Assembly: GCA_016873655.1 (NCBI GenBank)
Contig: VGWI01000019.1
Coordinates: 1 to 32,498 of the forward strand
Direction of reading: 5' to 3'
Length of the DNA: 32,498 nt
From: Lentisphaerota bacterium
GTDB lineage: Bacteria; Verrucomicrobiota; Kiritimatiellia; UBA8416; VGWI01
Positions 22,524 through 29,646 of the stretch are shown here, piece after piece; the first letter of the stretch is position 1; every line of letters starts with the position of its first letter. The position numbers and the translations under genes were made by a program. A model generated the notes under the pieces. It was given only the letters and a program-made list of their open reading frames with translations, had not been told where the DNA came from and made no database searches.

Positions 22524-23375
22524 TCAGGCCCGGCGTCCGCCGGACGACGGCGGTTTGCCGGAATACAGGTGCGGATACATGCGGCGTTTGCAGTACGGGC
22601 ACAGGTCGGACGTGATGCGGGTGCCGGCCTTGTCCTGGACGTATGTCTCGAGCGGTATCCAGTCGCCGTGGTGGGTGTGAACCCGTTTGCAGTTCGTGCA
22701 AAGCGTCATTTCCTTCCCAAGCATCCTGGAGAGCGCTTCATGGAGTTCCTTCTCGGTGAGAACATGCATTTGATTCGCGGCGAGCCTTCTTTCTGCGGCG
22801 TGAAGAAGGTCGGCGACGAGTTTCAGCAACAGGATGTCATCCTCATTCCACTCCCTGGCAGCGTGCACATCGTCAAACCCGAGGAAGCCGGACGGCGGGC
22901 CGTCGCCGGGGACAGGCACCGCGAGGAGCGCGCGGATTGACTGAGATTGGAGCATCTTCTGTTCGGCCGCCGCCGCGCGCGGCATTGAGGCGACATCGCC
23001 AATGAGGATGTTCCGCTTGGCCCTGATCATTTCCGTCCACCAGGGGTAGCCCGAAAGCGGCAGGTTGCGGAGCTGGCGAATCACCGACTCCACGCCTGGA
23101 GCGCACCACTCGTCAGTGTTGTTCATTGTGCCATTATCCCAGTCGATCCTGAAAATGTAGGCACGGCCGCACTGCACGGTCGACGCAAGTTCGGCAAGAA
23201 GTTCCCCGGCCGGTATGTCCGCTGAAGAGATAAGCATTCCCGAGACGCGGGCCACGGTGCGTTCCATCTTCAGACGCAGTTCGAGGGCAGCCTTGAGCGT
23301 TTCGCACTCCGACTCCAGTGCGAGTGCCCGCGCCTTCAGGGCCGCCTCCGTGTCCGGGTGGTGTCCGGTGACCAT
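22524..23375 (-). CDS. GAF-domain sensor protein with Cys4 C-terminal motif
   Basis: A 283-residue soluble protein. A short coiled coil (about 10-40) leads into a GAF-type domain (about 40-200: GRAYIFRIDW, RNILIGDVASMP, IRALLAVPVPG, GFLGFDDV). The tail has LCTNCKRVH...W.PLETYV...SDLCPYCKRRMYPHLY, a CxxC...CxxC arrangement known at the C-terminus of many bacterial PAS/GAF sensors. It has no kinase or GGDEF output domain, so it probably signals by protein contact or metal/redox state. ATG 23375 has GGAGG 8 nt upstream. Confidence 0.78.
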   Translation of the reverse strand: MVTGHHPDTEAALKARALALESECETLKAALELRLKMERTVARVSGMLISSADIPAGELLAELASTVQCGRAYIFRIDWDNGTMNNTDEWCAPGVESVIRQLRNLPLSGYPWWTEMIRAKRNILIGDVASMPRAAAAEQKMLQSQSIRALLAVPVPGDGPPSGFLGFDDVHAAREWNEDDILLLKLVADLLHAAERRLAANQMHVLTEKELHEALSRMLGKEMTLCTNCKRVHTHHGDWIPLETYVQDKAGTRITSDLCPYCKRRMYPHLYSGKPPSSGGRRA

Positions 23376-23402
23376 CAGATAAACCTCCGGTCAATTCGCG
23401 AA

Positions 23403-23420
23403 TGTAGGAATTACCCTACA
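23403..23420 (-). promoter_or_regulatory. Perfect palindrome upstream of the GAF gene
   Basis: TGTAGG-AATTAC-CCTACA, arms of 6 bp with a 6-bp spacer, 28 nt upstream of the GAF start codon. Position and symmetry suit a dimeric regulator's operator overlapping the promoter. Regulator unknown. Confidence 0.4.
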
Positions 23421-23522
23421 CGGTGCACCCGACCCGGTCCAGCGGAAAACCATGCGCAAACGGGAGCAAACGAGAACGGAAACAGGGATTTCCGTGCATG
23501 GGGGGGAGACGAATGGAGGAAG

Positions 23523-24515
23523 TCAGGGCGTTGTGGCGTCGGCGAGGATGCGGGCCACGGCATGTTTCCATGGGATTCCCGCGGCTGCGACGGCGGCGGG
23601 GAAGGCTGCCTGAGACGATATGTCGGGGTTTGCGTTGACCTCGATCACGAAGACATCGCCGGAGACGTTCATCCGGAAGTCCACACGCGCGTAGCCGCGG
23701 CAGCCAGTTGCCAGCCATGTCCTGCGAGCGATGTCCCTGATGCGGCCTGACAGTTCCGACGGTATTGGCGCCGGGACGCGGCGTGGCGAGACAACGCCTG
23801 GGATTGTGCCTTTCACCCATTTCACCGCGTAGTCCACTATGCGCGGTCTGCCCGGCGGCATGAGACCGAAATCTATCTCCGACACAGGCATTGCTTCGAC
23901 GTCTCCGTCCAGCGCCAGGAGCGAGACGTTGAACTCACGGCCGTCTATGAAATGCTCCACGAGGGCCTGCTGAGAAAAACGGCCGTGAACCCGTTTCACC
24001 AGACGGTCGAGCGAGGAGGCGTCCTGCGCGATAGAGTCCACCTCTATCCCCTCGCTCCCGTCGGCCTGGTCCGGCTTGACGATCCATGGCGGAGGCGGAA
24101 GCGCGTCGCATGCAGGAATCGCGGCGCCTGGTTCAACTGTAAGCCCTGCGGGTGTGATGATCCCGGAATCGGCGAGCACGGCTTTTGTGCGAGCCTTGTT
24201 GAACGTGAGCAGCAGATTCTCGGACGAACTGCCGGTGCAGCGGCGGCCGTGCGAGCGGCAGACTGCCGGAACCAGGTTGAAGTCATGGATATCGCCTTCC
24301 AGTGACTGGACAAGGTTGAAAACGCACTCCTCGCGGCCGAAACCAAGAGTCGCCGGTATGTCCGACAGCCGCCTCACGCCCGCCACGCGGTGTGGAATGC
24401 CGAGGGCCGTGAGTCCTTCGACTGCCGCGCCGACTTCCGCGAGCACGCCGAACTCCGACTCGTGCCAGGCCGACTCCTCACGCGGGACATTGTGAAGGAC
24501 AAGCACGGAATTCAT
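23523..24515 (-). CDS. ATP-grasp ligase, D-alanine-D-alanine ligase-like
   Basis: A 330-residue ATP-grasp enzyme. ECVFNLVQSLEG resembles the Ddl N-terminal segment; FNKARTKAVLADSGIITPAG, PWIVKPDQADGSEGIEVDS (ATP-grasp lysine and loop), EHFIDGREFNVSLL and DVFVIEVNANPDIS (metal ligands) follow in order. The last motif differs from the usual Ddl EINTLPG, so it may ligate other amino acids or peptides rather than make D-Ala-D-Ala. Start ATG 24515 lies 8 nt downstream of a TATTCT -10 box, suggesting a leaderless mRNA. Confidence 0.75.
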   Translation of the reverse strand: MNSVLVLHNVPREESAWHESEFGVLAEVGAAVEGLTALGIPHRVAGVRRLSDIPATLGFGREECVFNLVQSLEGDIHDFNLVPAVCRSHGRRCTGSSSENLLLTFNKARTKAVLADSGIITPAGLTVEPGAAIPACDALPPPPWIVKPDQADGSEGIEVDSIAQDASSLDRLVKRVHGRFSQQALVEHFIDGREFNVSLLALDGDVEAMPVSEIDFGLMPPGRPRIVDYAVKWVKGTIPGVVSPRRVPAPIPSELSGRIRDIARRTWLATGCRGYARVDFRMNVSGDVFVIEVNANPDISSQAAFPAAVAAAGIPWKHAVARILADATTP

Positions 24516-24523
24516 GGCGGTGC

Positions 24524-24552
24524 AGAATAGCCGCGGCGGACGCAAAGGGCAA
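24524..24552 (-). promoter_or_regulatory. Promoter of the ATP-grasp gene, leaderless type
   Basis: On the minus strand TTGCCC is followed after 17 nt by TATTCT, then 8 nt (GCACCGCC) and the ATG at 24515. A start site 6-8 nt downstream of the -10 box would fall on or next to the start codon. No ribosome binding site exists. Confidence 0.5.
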
Positions 24553-24770
24553 CACGGCGCGGTTCGAGAAGGTCCTGATCCGCGTTGCTGGATGATGAGC
24601 GTGCGTCTGCCATGCGGACCTGCGTTTCCCGGGGAGTCCTCGCCAGGACGGAGAGTGGCGAATCCGGCTGGTGACTGAACGCGTGTCGCTCCGGCGTGCC
24701 GCGGAATTGCGTTGAGGAAAGAAATGCGTTCTCCCGTGCGGGCCGGCGGCAGCGGTGTCGGGGCTGTGCG

Positions 24771-24800
24771 TTGACACCGGCCGAGCGCGTTTGCGATAAT
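24771..24800 (+). promoter_or_regulatory. Near-consensus sigma70 promoter
   Basis: TTGACA (24771-24776), an 18-nt spacer, then GATAAT (24795-24800). Transcription should begin near 24807, giving about a 40-nt leader with an AGGAAAGG element before the GTG start at 24848. Confidence 0.75.
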
Positions 24801-24847
24801 CCGATCTTCGCGGGGCAAGGATTACGGCAGGAAAGGACAGATTCCAA

Positions 24848-25348
24848 GTGGCCACAGAACTGAACGACGGACAGAAGTCGCTTGTTGCGGAATGGATCAA
24901 GGCCGGCGCCGGTCTTTCCGAAGTGCAGAAAAGGATACTCGGAGAGTTCGGCATCTCCATGACCTACATGGATGTCCGCCTTCTCACGATCGACCTTGGC
25001 GTGCAGGTTAAGAACAAGGTCGAACCGCCGCCGCCGAAGCCCGTGGAGCCGGAGCCTGCGTTGTCGGATGTGGAGTCTTTTCCGTCCGCAGCCGGCGACG
25101 TGCTTGAAGATGGCGCTGATGATGGCGCGGGCGGGAATGTGACCGTTGGTGTTGACCGGATAATGAAGCCGGGCAGCCTTGTCAGCGGCACGGTGAGGTT
25201 CTCGGATGGAGTGTCCGGCACATGGATGCTGGACAGGATGGGGCGGTTGGCGTTGCAGACGGACACGCCCGGCTACAGGCCCAGCGCGCCCGACCTGCAG
25301 TCGTTGCAGGTTGAGTTGCGGAAGGCTCTTGAACGCGCCGGGTTCTGA
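24848..25348 (+). CDS. Conserved-looking hypothetical protein with Pro/Glu linker
   Basis: A 166-residue soluble protein starting at GTG. An N-terminal helical region (KSLVAEWIKAGAGLSEVQKRILGEFGISMTYMDVRLL, resembling a small helix-turn-helix or docking domain) is joined by a linker EPPPPKPVEPEP and an acidic stretch to a beta-rich C-terminal part (MKPGSLVSGTVRFSDGVSGTWMLDRMGRL...). No family is assigned. It has its own strong promoter, implying steady expression. It is followed 42 nt later by the HAD gene. Confidence 0.7.
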   Translation: MATELNDGQKSLVAEWIKAGAGLSEVQKRILGEFGISMTYMDVRLLTIDLGVQVKNKVEPPPPKPVEPEPALSDVESFPSAAGDVLEDGADDGAGGNVTVGVDRIMKPGSLVSGTVRFSDGVSGTWMLDRMGRLALQTDTPGYRPSAPDLQSLQVELRKALERAGF

Positions 25349-25390
25349 CATGGGACATTTCTTTGGCGTGGCGTCACGAGTAGACGTGAG

Positions 25391-26416
25391 ATGACCGATA
25401 TCCGGCTTATTGTCTGCGACTTCGACGGCACGATAATCGGTCGCCAGGACGAGCACATCCTGTTCGAGCGGTTCAGGGACCAGCTCCGGCGGCTGAAGGA
25501 AGAGAAAGGCACTCTCTGGGCGGTTAGCACGGGGCGTTCGTCCGACAGTTTCTGGCGGTGTTTCGGGCCCATGTCGTTATTCGGCATGGAACCGGACGTC
25601 GTCATAACCCGCCACGCCTACATAACCGGCGGGCGTCTCGGCAGGACGTGGAGGCACGTGCTGTGGAACCTCAGGATTCATTACCTTCTTCTACTCACGC
25701 GCGCGAGGATCCGCTTCACGCTCAGGAACTGGCTGCACGAGATTACCGACGGCATTCGCGGTGCGCACCCGATAGCGCTGACTGAAGACAGGCTGTGCGT
25801 GCGTTTCGACACGAGGGAGGCGTGCGACGTTGCCGTCGACATGCTGAACGGGTTGGCCGCCGAAAACCGGCACCTGATGGTGTTCAAGTATCTCAACGAG
25901 GTGGACGTGCGATCCGTGCCGTTCACCAAGGGTTTGGCGGTCGCTGAGCTGGCCCGGCACCTCGGGATAGCACCGGGGCAGATACTTGTTATCGGGAACG
26001 GTCACAACGACCTGAGCATGATGCAGCCGGACGTGGCGGGCATGGTGGGGTGTCCGATGAACTCCGAGGCGGAGGTCATGGAACACGTGCACCGCGTGGG
26101 AGGGCATATCGCCGGCCGGCCATCGCTTGAGGGGGTAATCGAAACGATTGATGCCGCCGTGTCGGGCGCCATGAACAGCATGCTCCCTGAGTGGTGGCGT
26201 CCGGCGTCGGTCGGCGTCAACCCCAGGCCGGCGAAGCGGCACCGGCAGAAATGGCCGAAGGGAAGAAAGGCGCGCATCGCCCTTGTCATAGGCGTGATCT
26301 ACATCGTCCTGCTTGTTTTCTGCGAGTTCGGTCTCATTCCGAAGGTCGGCGGATTGATCAGGTGGCCGTTCACTCTTCTTTCGGGTTTTGTCGAGAGTAT
26401 GGGGAAATGGCTATAG
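25391..26416 (+). CDS. HAD-superfamily hydrolase (Cof-like) with C-terminal membrane segment
   Basis: A 341-residue protein. Motif I DFDGT is at residues 10-14, STGRSSDSF is motif II-like, Lys196 lies in VPFTKGLAVAEL, and IGNGHNDLSMM supplies motif IV acids. These are the marks of Cof-type sugar-phosphate phosphatases. After a basic linker (RPAKRHRQKWPKGRKAR) comes a hydrophobic helix (IALVIGVIYIVLLVFCEFGLI), so the phosphatase seems tethered to the membrane by its C-terminus, unusual for the family. Substrate unknown. Confidence 0.82.
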   Translation: MTDIRLIVCDFDGTIIGRQDEHILFERFRDQLRRLKEEKGTLWAVSTGRSSDSFWRCFGPMSLFGMEPDVVITRHAYITGGRLGRTWRHVLWNLRIHYLLLLTRARIRFTLRNWLHEITDGIRGAHPIALTEDRLCVRFDTREACDVAVDMLNGLAAENRHLMVFKYLNEVDVRSVPFTKGLAVAELARHLGIAPGQILVIGNGHNDLSMMQPDVAGMVGCPMNSEAEVMEHVHRVGGHIAGRPSLEGVIETIDAAVSGAMNSMLPEWWRPASVGVNPRPAKRHRQKWPKGRKARIALVIGVIYIVLLVFCEFGLIPKVGGLIRWPFTLLSGFVESMGKWL

Positions 26417-26432
26417 GCGGCAGGGAGGAGCG

Positions 26433-27230
26433 ATGAAGATAGGGTTCATAGGCGGCGGAAAGATGGCTGAGGCCATGGTTGATTCCCTGATCGCACGGAA
26501 GGTGGCGGTTCCCCGGGCGGTGACGGTCAGCGATATAAGCGCTGCGCGGAGGCGGGCGCTGAAAAAGCGATACGGTGTGGCCGTAACCGGCAGCAACGCG
26601 GAGGCTGTTCGTGTTTCCGACGTAATCGTGCTCGCGGTGAAGCCGCAGGACCTTGCCGGGGTTCTGGCAGGTCTGGCAGCCTGCCCGGCGTTGCGCGGGC
26701 TGGTGATTTCGATAGCGGCGGGAAAGACTCTTGCCTTTCTCCAGGCGGCCCTTCCCGGCGCGCGTGTGATCAGGGTGATGCCGAACCTGGCGTGCCAGGT
26801 ATCGGAAGGAATGAGCGTGTTCTGCGCCGGACGGCGCGCGACGGCTTCCGATCGCCGCACGGCGGCGCGGGTACTTGGCGCGATGGGACAGGTAATCGAG
26901 CTTCCCGAGTCGAGGTTCGACGCCGTAACCGCGCTCAGCGGGTCAGGTCCAGCTTTCCTTGCCTATGCCCTGGACGCGCTAGTCGAGGGCGCTGTGGAGC
27001 AGGGGTTGGAGCGGCGTGACGCGGTGCTGCTTGCATGCCAGACGATGCTCGGGACGGGGCTGGTGTTGGTCCGGAAGGGGCTTCGGCCCTCGGAGTTGAT
27101 CGCCGCTGTTGCCTCGCCAAACGGCACGACCGCGGCAGGGCTGGCGGTGCTGGAGAAGTCAGCCCTGAGGCGGACGCTGGCCCGCACGGTGCGGGCCGCG
27201 GCCAGGCGCAGCCGCGAACTGAGCCGCTAA
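26433..27230 (+). CDS. proC: Pyrroline-5-carboxylate reductase
   Basis: A 265-residue NAD(P)H-dependent enzyme for the last step of proline synthesis. Rossmann motif GFIGGGKMAEAM (about 4-15), VIVLAVKPQDL, VIRVMPNLACQV and the ALSGSGPAF...DALVEGAVEQGL signature, then ASPNGTTAAGL, all in the usual order and length. ATG 26433 has AGGGAGGAG upstream; it starts 16 nt after the HAD stop and probably shares its transcript. Confidence 0.94.
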   Translation: MKIGFIGGGKMAEAMVDSLIARKVAVPRAVTVSDISAARRRALKKRYGVAVTGSNAEAVRVSDVIVLAVKPQDLAGVLAGLAACPALRGLVISIAAGKTLAFLQAALPGARVIRVMPNLACQVSEGMSVFCAGRRATASDRRTAARVLGAMGQVIELPESRFDAVTALSGSGPAFLAYALDALVEGAVEQGLERRDAVLLACQTMLGTGLVLVRKGLRPSELIAAVASPNGTTAAGLAVLEKSALRRTLARTVRAAARRSRELSR

Positions 27231-27236
27231 AGAAGA

Positions 27237-27264
27237 ACGGCCGCCCGGTTGCCCCGGCGGCCGT
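27237..27264. terminator. Hairpin between proC and acyl-CoA dehydrogenase genes
   Basis: ACGGCCGCC pairs perfectly with GGCGGCCGT over a 10-nt loop in the gap between two convergent genes. There is AAGAA on the left and a T-rich CTTTCCT some distance on the right. It probably works as a bidirectional terminator. Confidence 0.65.
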
Positions 27265-27291
27265 CCCTGTCGTCTTTCCTGATGTGCGCCG

Positions 27292-28455
27292 TCAGACCGA
27301 CGCGGCGGATGCCTTGATGATGTTCAGCGCGATGACTTCGCGCTGGATCTGGTTGGTGCCTTCGTAGATCTGCGTGATCTTCGCATCGCGCATCATCTTC
27401 TCGGCGGGATATTCCTTCATGTAACCGTATCCGCCGAAGATCTGTACGGCATCGGTTGTGACCTTCATGGCGACGTCCGACGCGAACAGCTTGCTCATGG
27501 CGGAGATGCGGGAATAATCCTTCGCCCCGCTGTCAATGTAGCGCGCGGCCGCATACACGAGGGCGCGGGCGGCCTCGACCTGCGTTGCCATGTCGGCGAG
27601 CATGAACTGCACGCCCTGGAAGGAGCAGATCGGCTTCCTGAACTGGCGGCGCTGGCGGCTGTAGGCCGTTGCCTCGTCCAGGGCGCCGGCCGCGATGCCC
27701 AGCGCCTGGGCGGCCACGCCGGGGCGCGACTTGTCGAGGGTCTTCATCGCCACGATGAAGCCCATGCCTTCGCGGGCGATGAGGTTCTCCTTCGGGATAC
27801 GGCAATCCTGGAAGATGAGTTCCCGTGTCGCCGAGGCGCGGATACCCATCTTGTTCTCCTTCTTGCCGAAGGTGAAGCCCGGGGTGCCCTTCTCGACTAT
27901 GAAGGCGCTGGCGCCGCGCGCGCCCTTGGCCTTGTTCGTCATGGCGATGACGGTATAGATATCCGCCTCACCGCCGTTGGTAATCCACTGCTTGGTCCCG
28001 TTCAGGATGTAGCTGTCGCCATCCTTGACCGCGGTTGTGCGGATGCCGCCGGCGTCGCTGCCGGCTTCGGCTTCGGTCAGGCCGAAGGCCGCGATCGATT
28101 TGCCGGACGCCAGACGCGGAAGGTACTTCTGCTTCTGTTCTTCCGACCCGTGGAGGATGATCGGGTACGTGCCGAGCCCGGTCGCCGCAAGGGCAAGCGA
28201 GATGCCGCCGCAGACCTTGGAAAGCTCCTCGACCGCGATGACGGTTTCCATGACGCCGCCGCCCATCCCGCCGTACTTCTCCTCGATGGAGATGGCGAAG
28301 AGGTCCGACTTGCGGAAGACTTCAACCGCCTCCCACGGGAACTCGTTCGCCTCATCGTACTTCTCGCGGATCGGCTTGAGTTTGTCTTGGGCGATCTGGC
28401 GGCTCAGATCGCGGATCATTTCCTGCTGCTCGGTCAGAAAGTAGTCCATGCTCAT
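27292..28455 (-). CDS. Acyl-CoA dehydrogenase
   Basis: A 387-residue flavoprotein that introduces the 2,3-double bond of acyl-CoA and passes electrons to ETF. FAD/substrate motifs: FGLTEAEAGSDAGG, NGTKQWITNGGEAD, RRQFRKPICSFQGVQFMLADM and the C-terminal YEGTNQIQREVIALNI with the catalytic Glu. It is closest in style to short-chain/butyryl-CoA dehydrogenases. ATG 28455 (MSMDYFLTEQQ) has GGGGGAAA upstream. No ETF genes are adjacent. Confidence 0.92.
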   Translation of the reverse strand: MSMDYFLTEQQEMIRDLSRQIAQDKLKPIREKYDEANEFPWEAVEVFRKSDLFAISIEEKYGGMGGGVMETVIAVEELSKVCGGISLALAATGLGTYPIILHGSEEQKQKYLPRLASGKSIAAFGLTEAEAGSDAGGIRTTAVKDGDSYILNGTKQWITNGGEADIYTVIAMTNKAKGARGASAFIVEKGTPGFTFGKKENKMGIRASATRELIFQDCRIPKENLIAREGMGFIVAMKTLDKSRPGVAAQALGIAAGALDEATAYSRQRRQFRKPICSFQGVQFMLADMATQVEAARALVYAAARYIDSGAKDYSRISAMSKLFASDVAMKVTTDAVQIFGGYGYMKEYPAEKMMRDAKITQIYEGTNQIQREVIALNIIKASAASV

Positions 28456-28647
28456 TCTTATTTCCCCCGGTATTGTGCATTCCAGCCGCCGCCCCCCGTG
28501 ACTAACGGCGCGCGGCGTAAATGGCGCGCGGATCATAGGTTGGGGGGGCGGTTGCGGGCAAGCTCAAATGCCGTCTTTGCGGCTTGTGTCGGCGGTGTGT
28601 CGGTACGGGTGGCTGGCCAGGGGATGTGGCGGGGCGGTCAAACCCGG

Positions 28648-28676
28648 TTGCGGGGCGATGGGTTGAGGGGTAGAGT
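28648..28676 (+). promoter_or_regulatory. Promoter of the toroid gene pair, very short leader
   Basis: TTGCGG (28648-28653), 17-nt spacer, TAGAGT (28671-28676), then 10 nt to the ATG at 28687. Transcription would begin within about 4 nt of the start codon and there is no Shine-Dalgarno. Confidence 0.45.
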
Positions 28677-28686
28677 GCCTGGCCTG

Positions 28687-29646
28687 ATGACAATCCGTGA
28701 GACGAGAACGAAGCAGCGCGCGCTTACGCAGTCCGAGCGGATGCTCGATGCCGCCCGCGGAGCGCGGAGTTATCTGCCGGCGGAGATGCTTGAAGAAACG
28801 CGAAGCTTCCTGCGCCGTCAGCAGGGGGCCGGCGGGGGGTTCATCGGGCGCGGCGGGAGCGAGGATCTCTACTACACCGTCTTCGGAATAGACGCGATGC
28901 ATGCCGCGGGGATCGAGCCTGACGCGGGGCCGCTCGGCAGTTTTATCCGGTCGTTCGGCGACGGCAACGGACTCGACTTCATGCACTTAAGCTGTCTTGC
29001 GCGGTGCAGGGCCAGGGCGCTGCCGCCCGACCCGGCTGTTGCCGTCCGCGTGTCGCGGCGGATCGAGGAATATCGTTCGCTTGACGGCGGGTACAACCCG
29101 CAGAAGGGGGCAGGGCGCGGCTCAATATACGGCTGCTTCCTTGCGAATGCCGCCTGCGAAGATCTCGGCATCGCCACGCCCGAGCCGGCCAAGTTGCTGA
29201 AAAGCGTTCTTTCGCTGCGCATGGAAGACGGGTACTTCGCGAACGAGTGGGATATTGACCTTGCCAGCACGAACGCGTCGGTTGGCGCGCTGCTGCTGAT
29301 TCGGCGCCTTGGCGGACAGCCTGATCTCAAGTCAGTCGAGTGGCTGATGGAGCAGCGGCATGAGGCAGGCGGAATAAGGGCAGGCCCGCTCGCGCCCTTT
29401 CCTGACCTGGTTTCGACGGCGACGGGCCTCTTTGCGTTGCACGAGTGCGATTCCGATCCGGGGGCCCGGTTCCGTGAAGCCTGCGTCGCGCTTATCGAGG
29501 CCCTGTGGCAGGACGGCGGATTTGCGGGACATCTTCTCGAGGATGCCGCCGATTGCGAGTACACGTTCTACGGGTTGCTGTCGCTCGGGTGTTTGAGCGC
29601 TTTTGCGGGCGGTGGTCGGCAGGAGGGCGAACGAGCGGGTGAATGA
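28687..29646 (+). CDS. Prenyltransferase/squalene-oxidase-repeat protein (alpha/alpha toroid)
   Basis: A 319-residue protein with repeated helical hairpins and Gly-Gly turns: QQGAGGGFIGRGGSEDLYYT, SLDGGYNPQKGAGRGSIYG, MEDGYFANEWD, HEAGGIRAGPLAPFPDLVSTATGLFAL and WQDGGFAGHLLEDAADCEYTFYG. This pattern matches the prenyltransferase beta-subunit/terpene-cyclase toroid. No DxDD is present and the length is about half of an SHC. It overlaps the next gene, so the two products may form a complex. Function beyond the fold is unknown. Confidence 0.7.
   Translation: MTIRETRTKQRALTQSERMLDAARGARSYLPAEMLEETRSFLRRQQGAGGGFIGRGGSEDLYYTVFGIDAMHAAGIEPDAGPLGSFIRSFGDGNGLDFMHLSCLARCRARALPPDPAVAVRVSRRIEEYRSLDGGYNPQKGAGRGSIYGCFLANAACEDLGIATPEPAKLLKSVLSLRMEDGYFANEWDIDLASTNASVGALLLIRRLGGQPDLKSVEWLMEQRHEAGGIRAGPLAPFPDLVSTATGLFALHECDSDPGARFREACVALIEALWQDGGFAGHLLEDAADCEYTFYGLLSLGCLSAFAGGGRQEGERAGE

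Larger units (their letters stand above)
24516..24847. other. 332-nt divergent intergenic region with two promoters
   Basis: No gene is supported here. It holds the leaderless-type promoter of the ATP-grasp gene at its left end and a near-consensus sigma70 promoter for the GTG-started gene at its right end. The middle shows no recognisable feature. Confidence 0.6.

Noticed and set aside
28150-28686. N-terminal extension of the first toroid protein (498-aa ORF)
   Set aside because: It runs antisense through the acyl-CoA dehydrogenase start; the promoter at 28648-28676 and ATG 28687 mark the true beginning.
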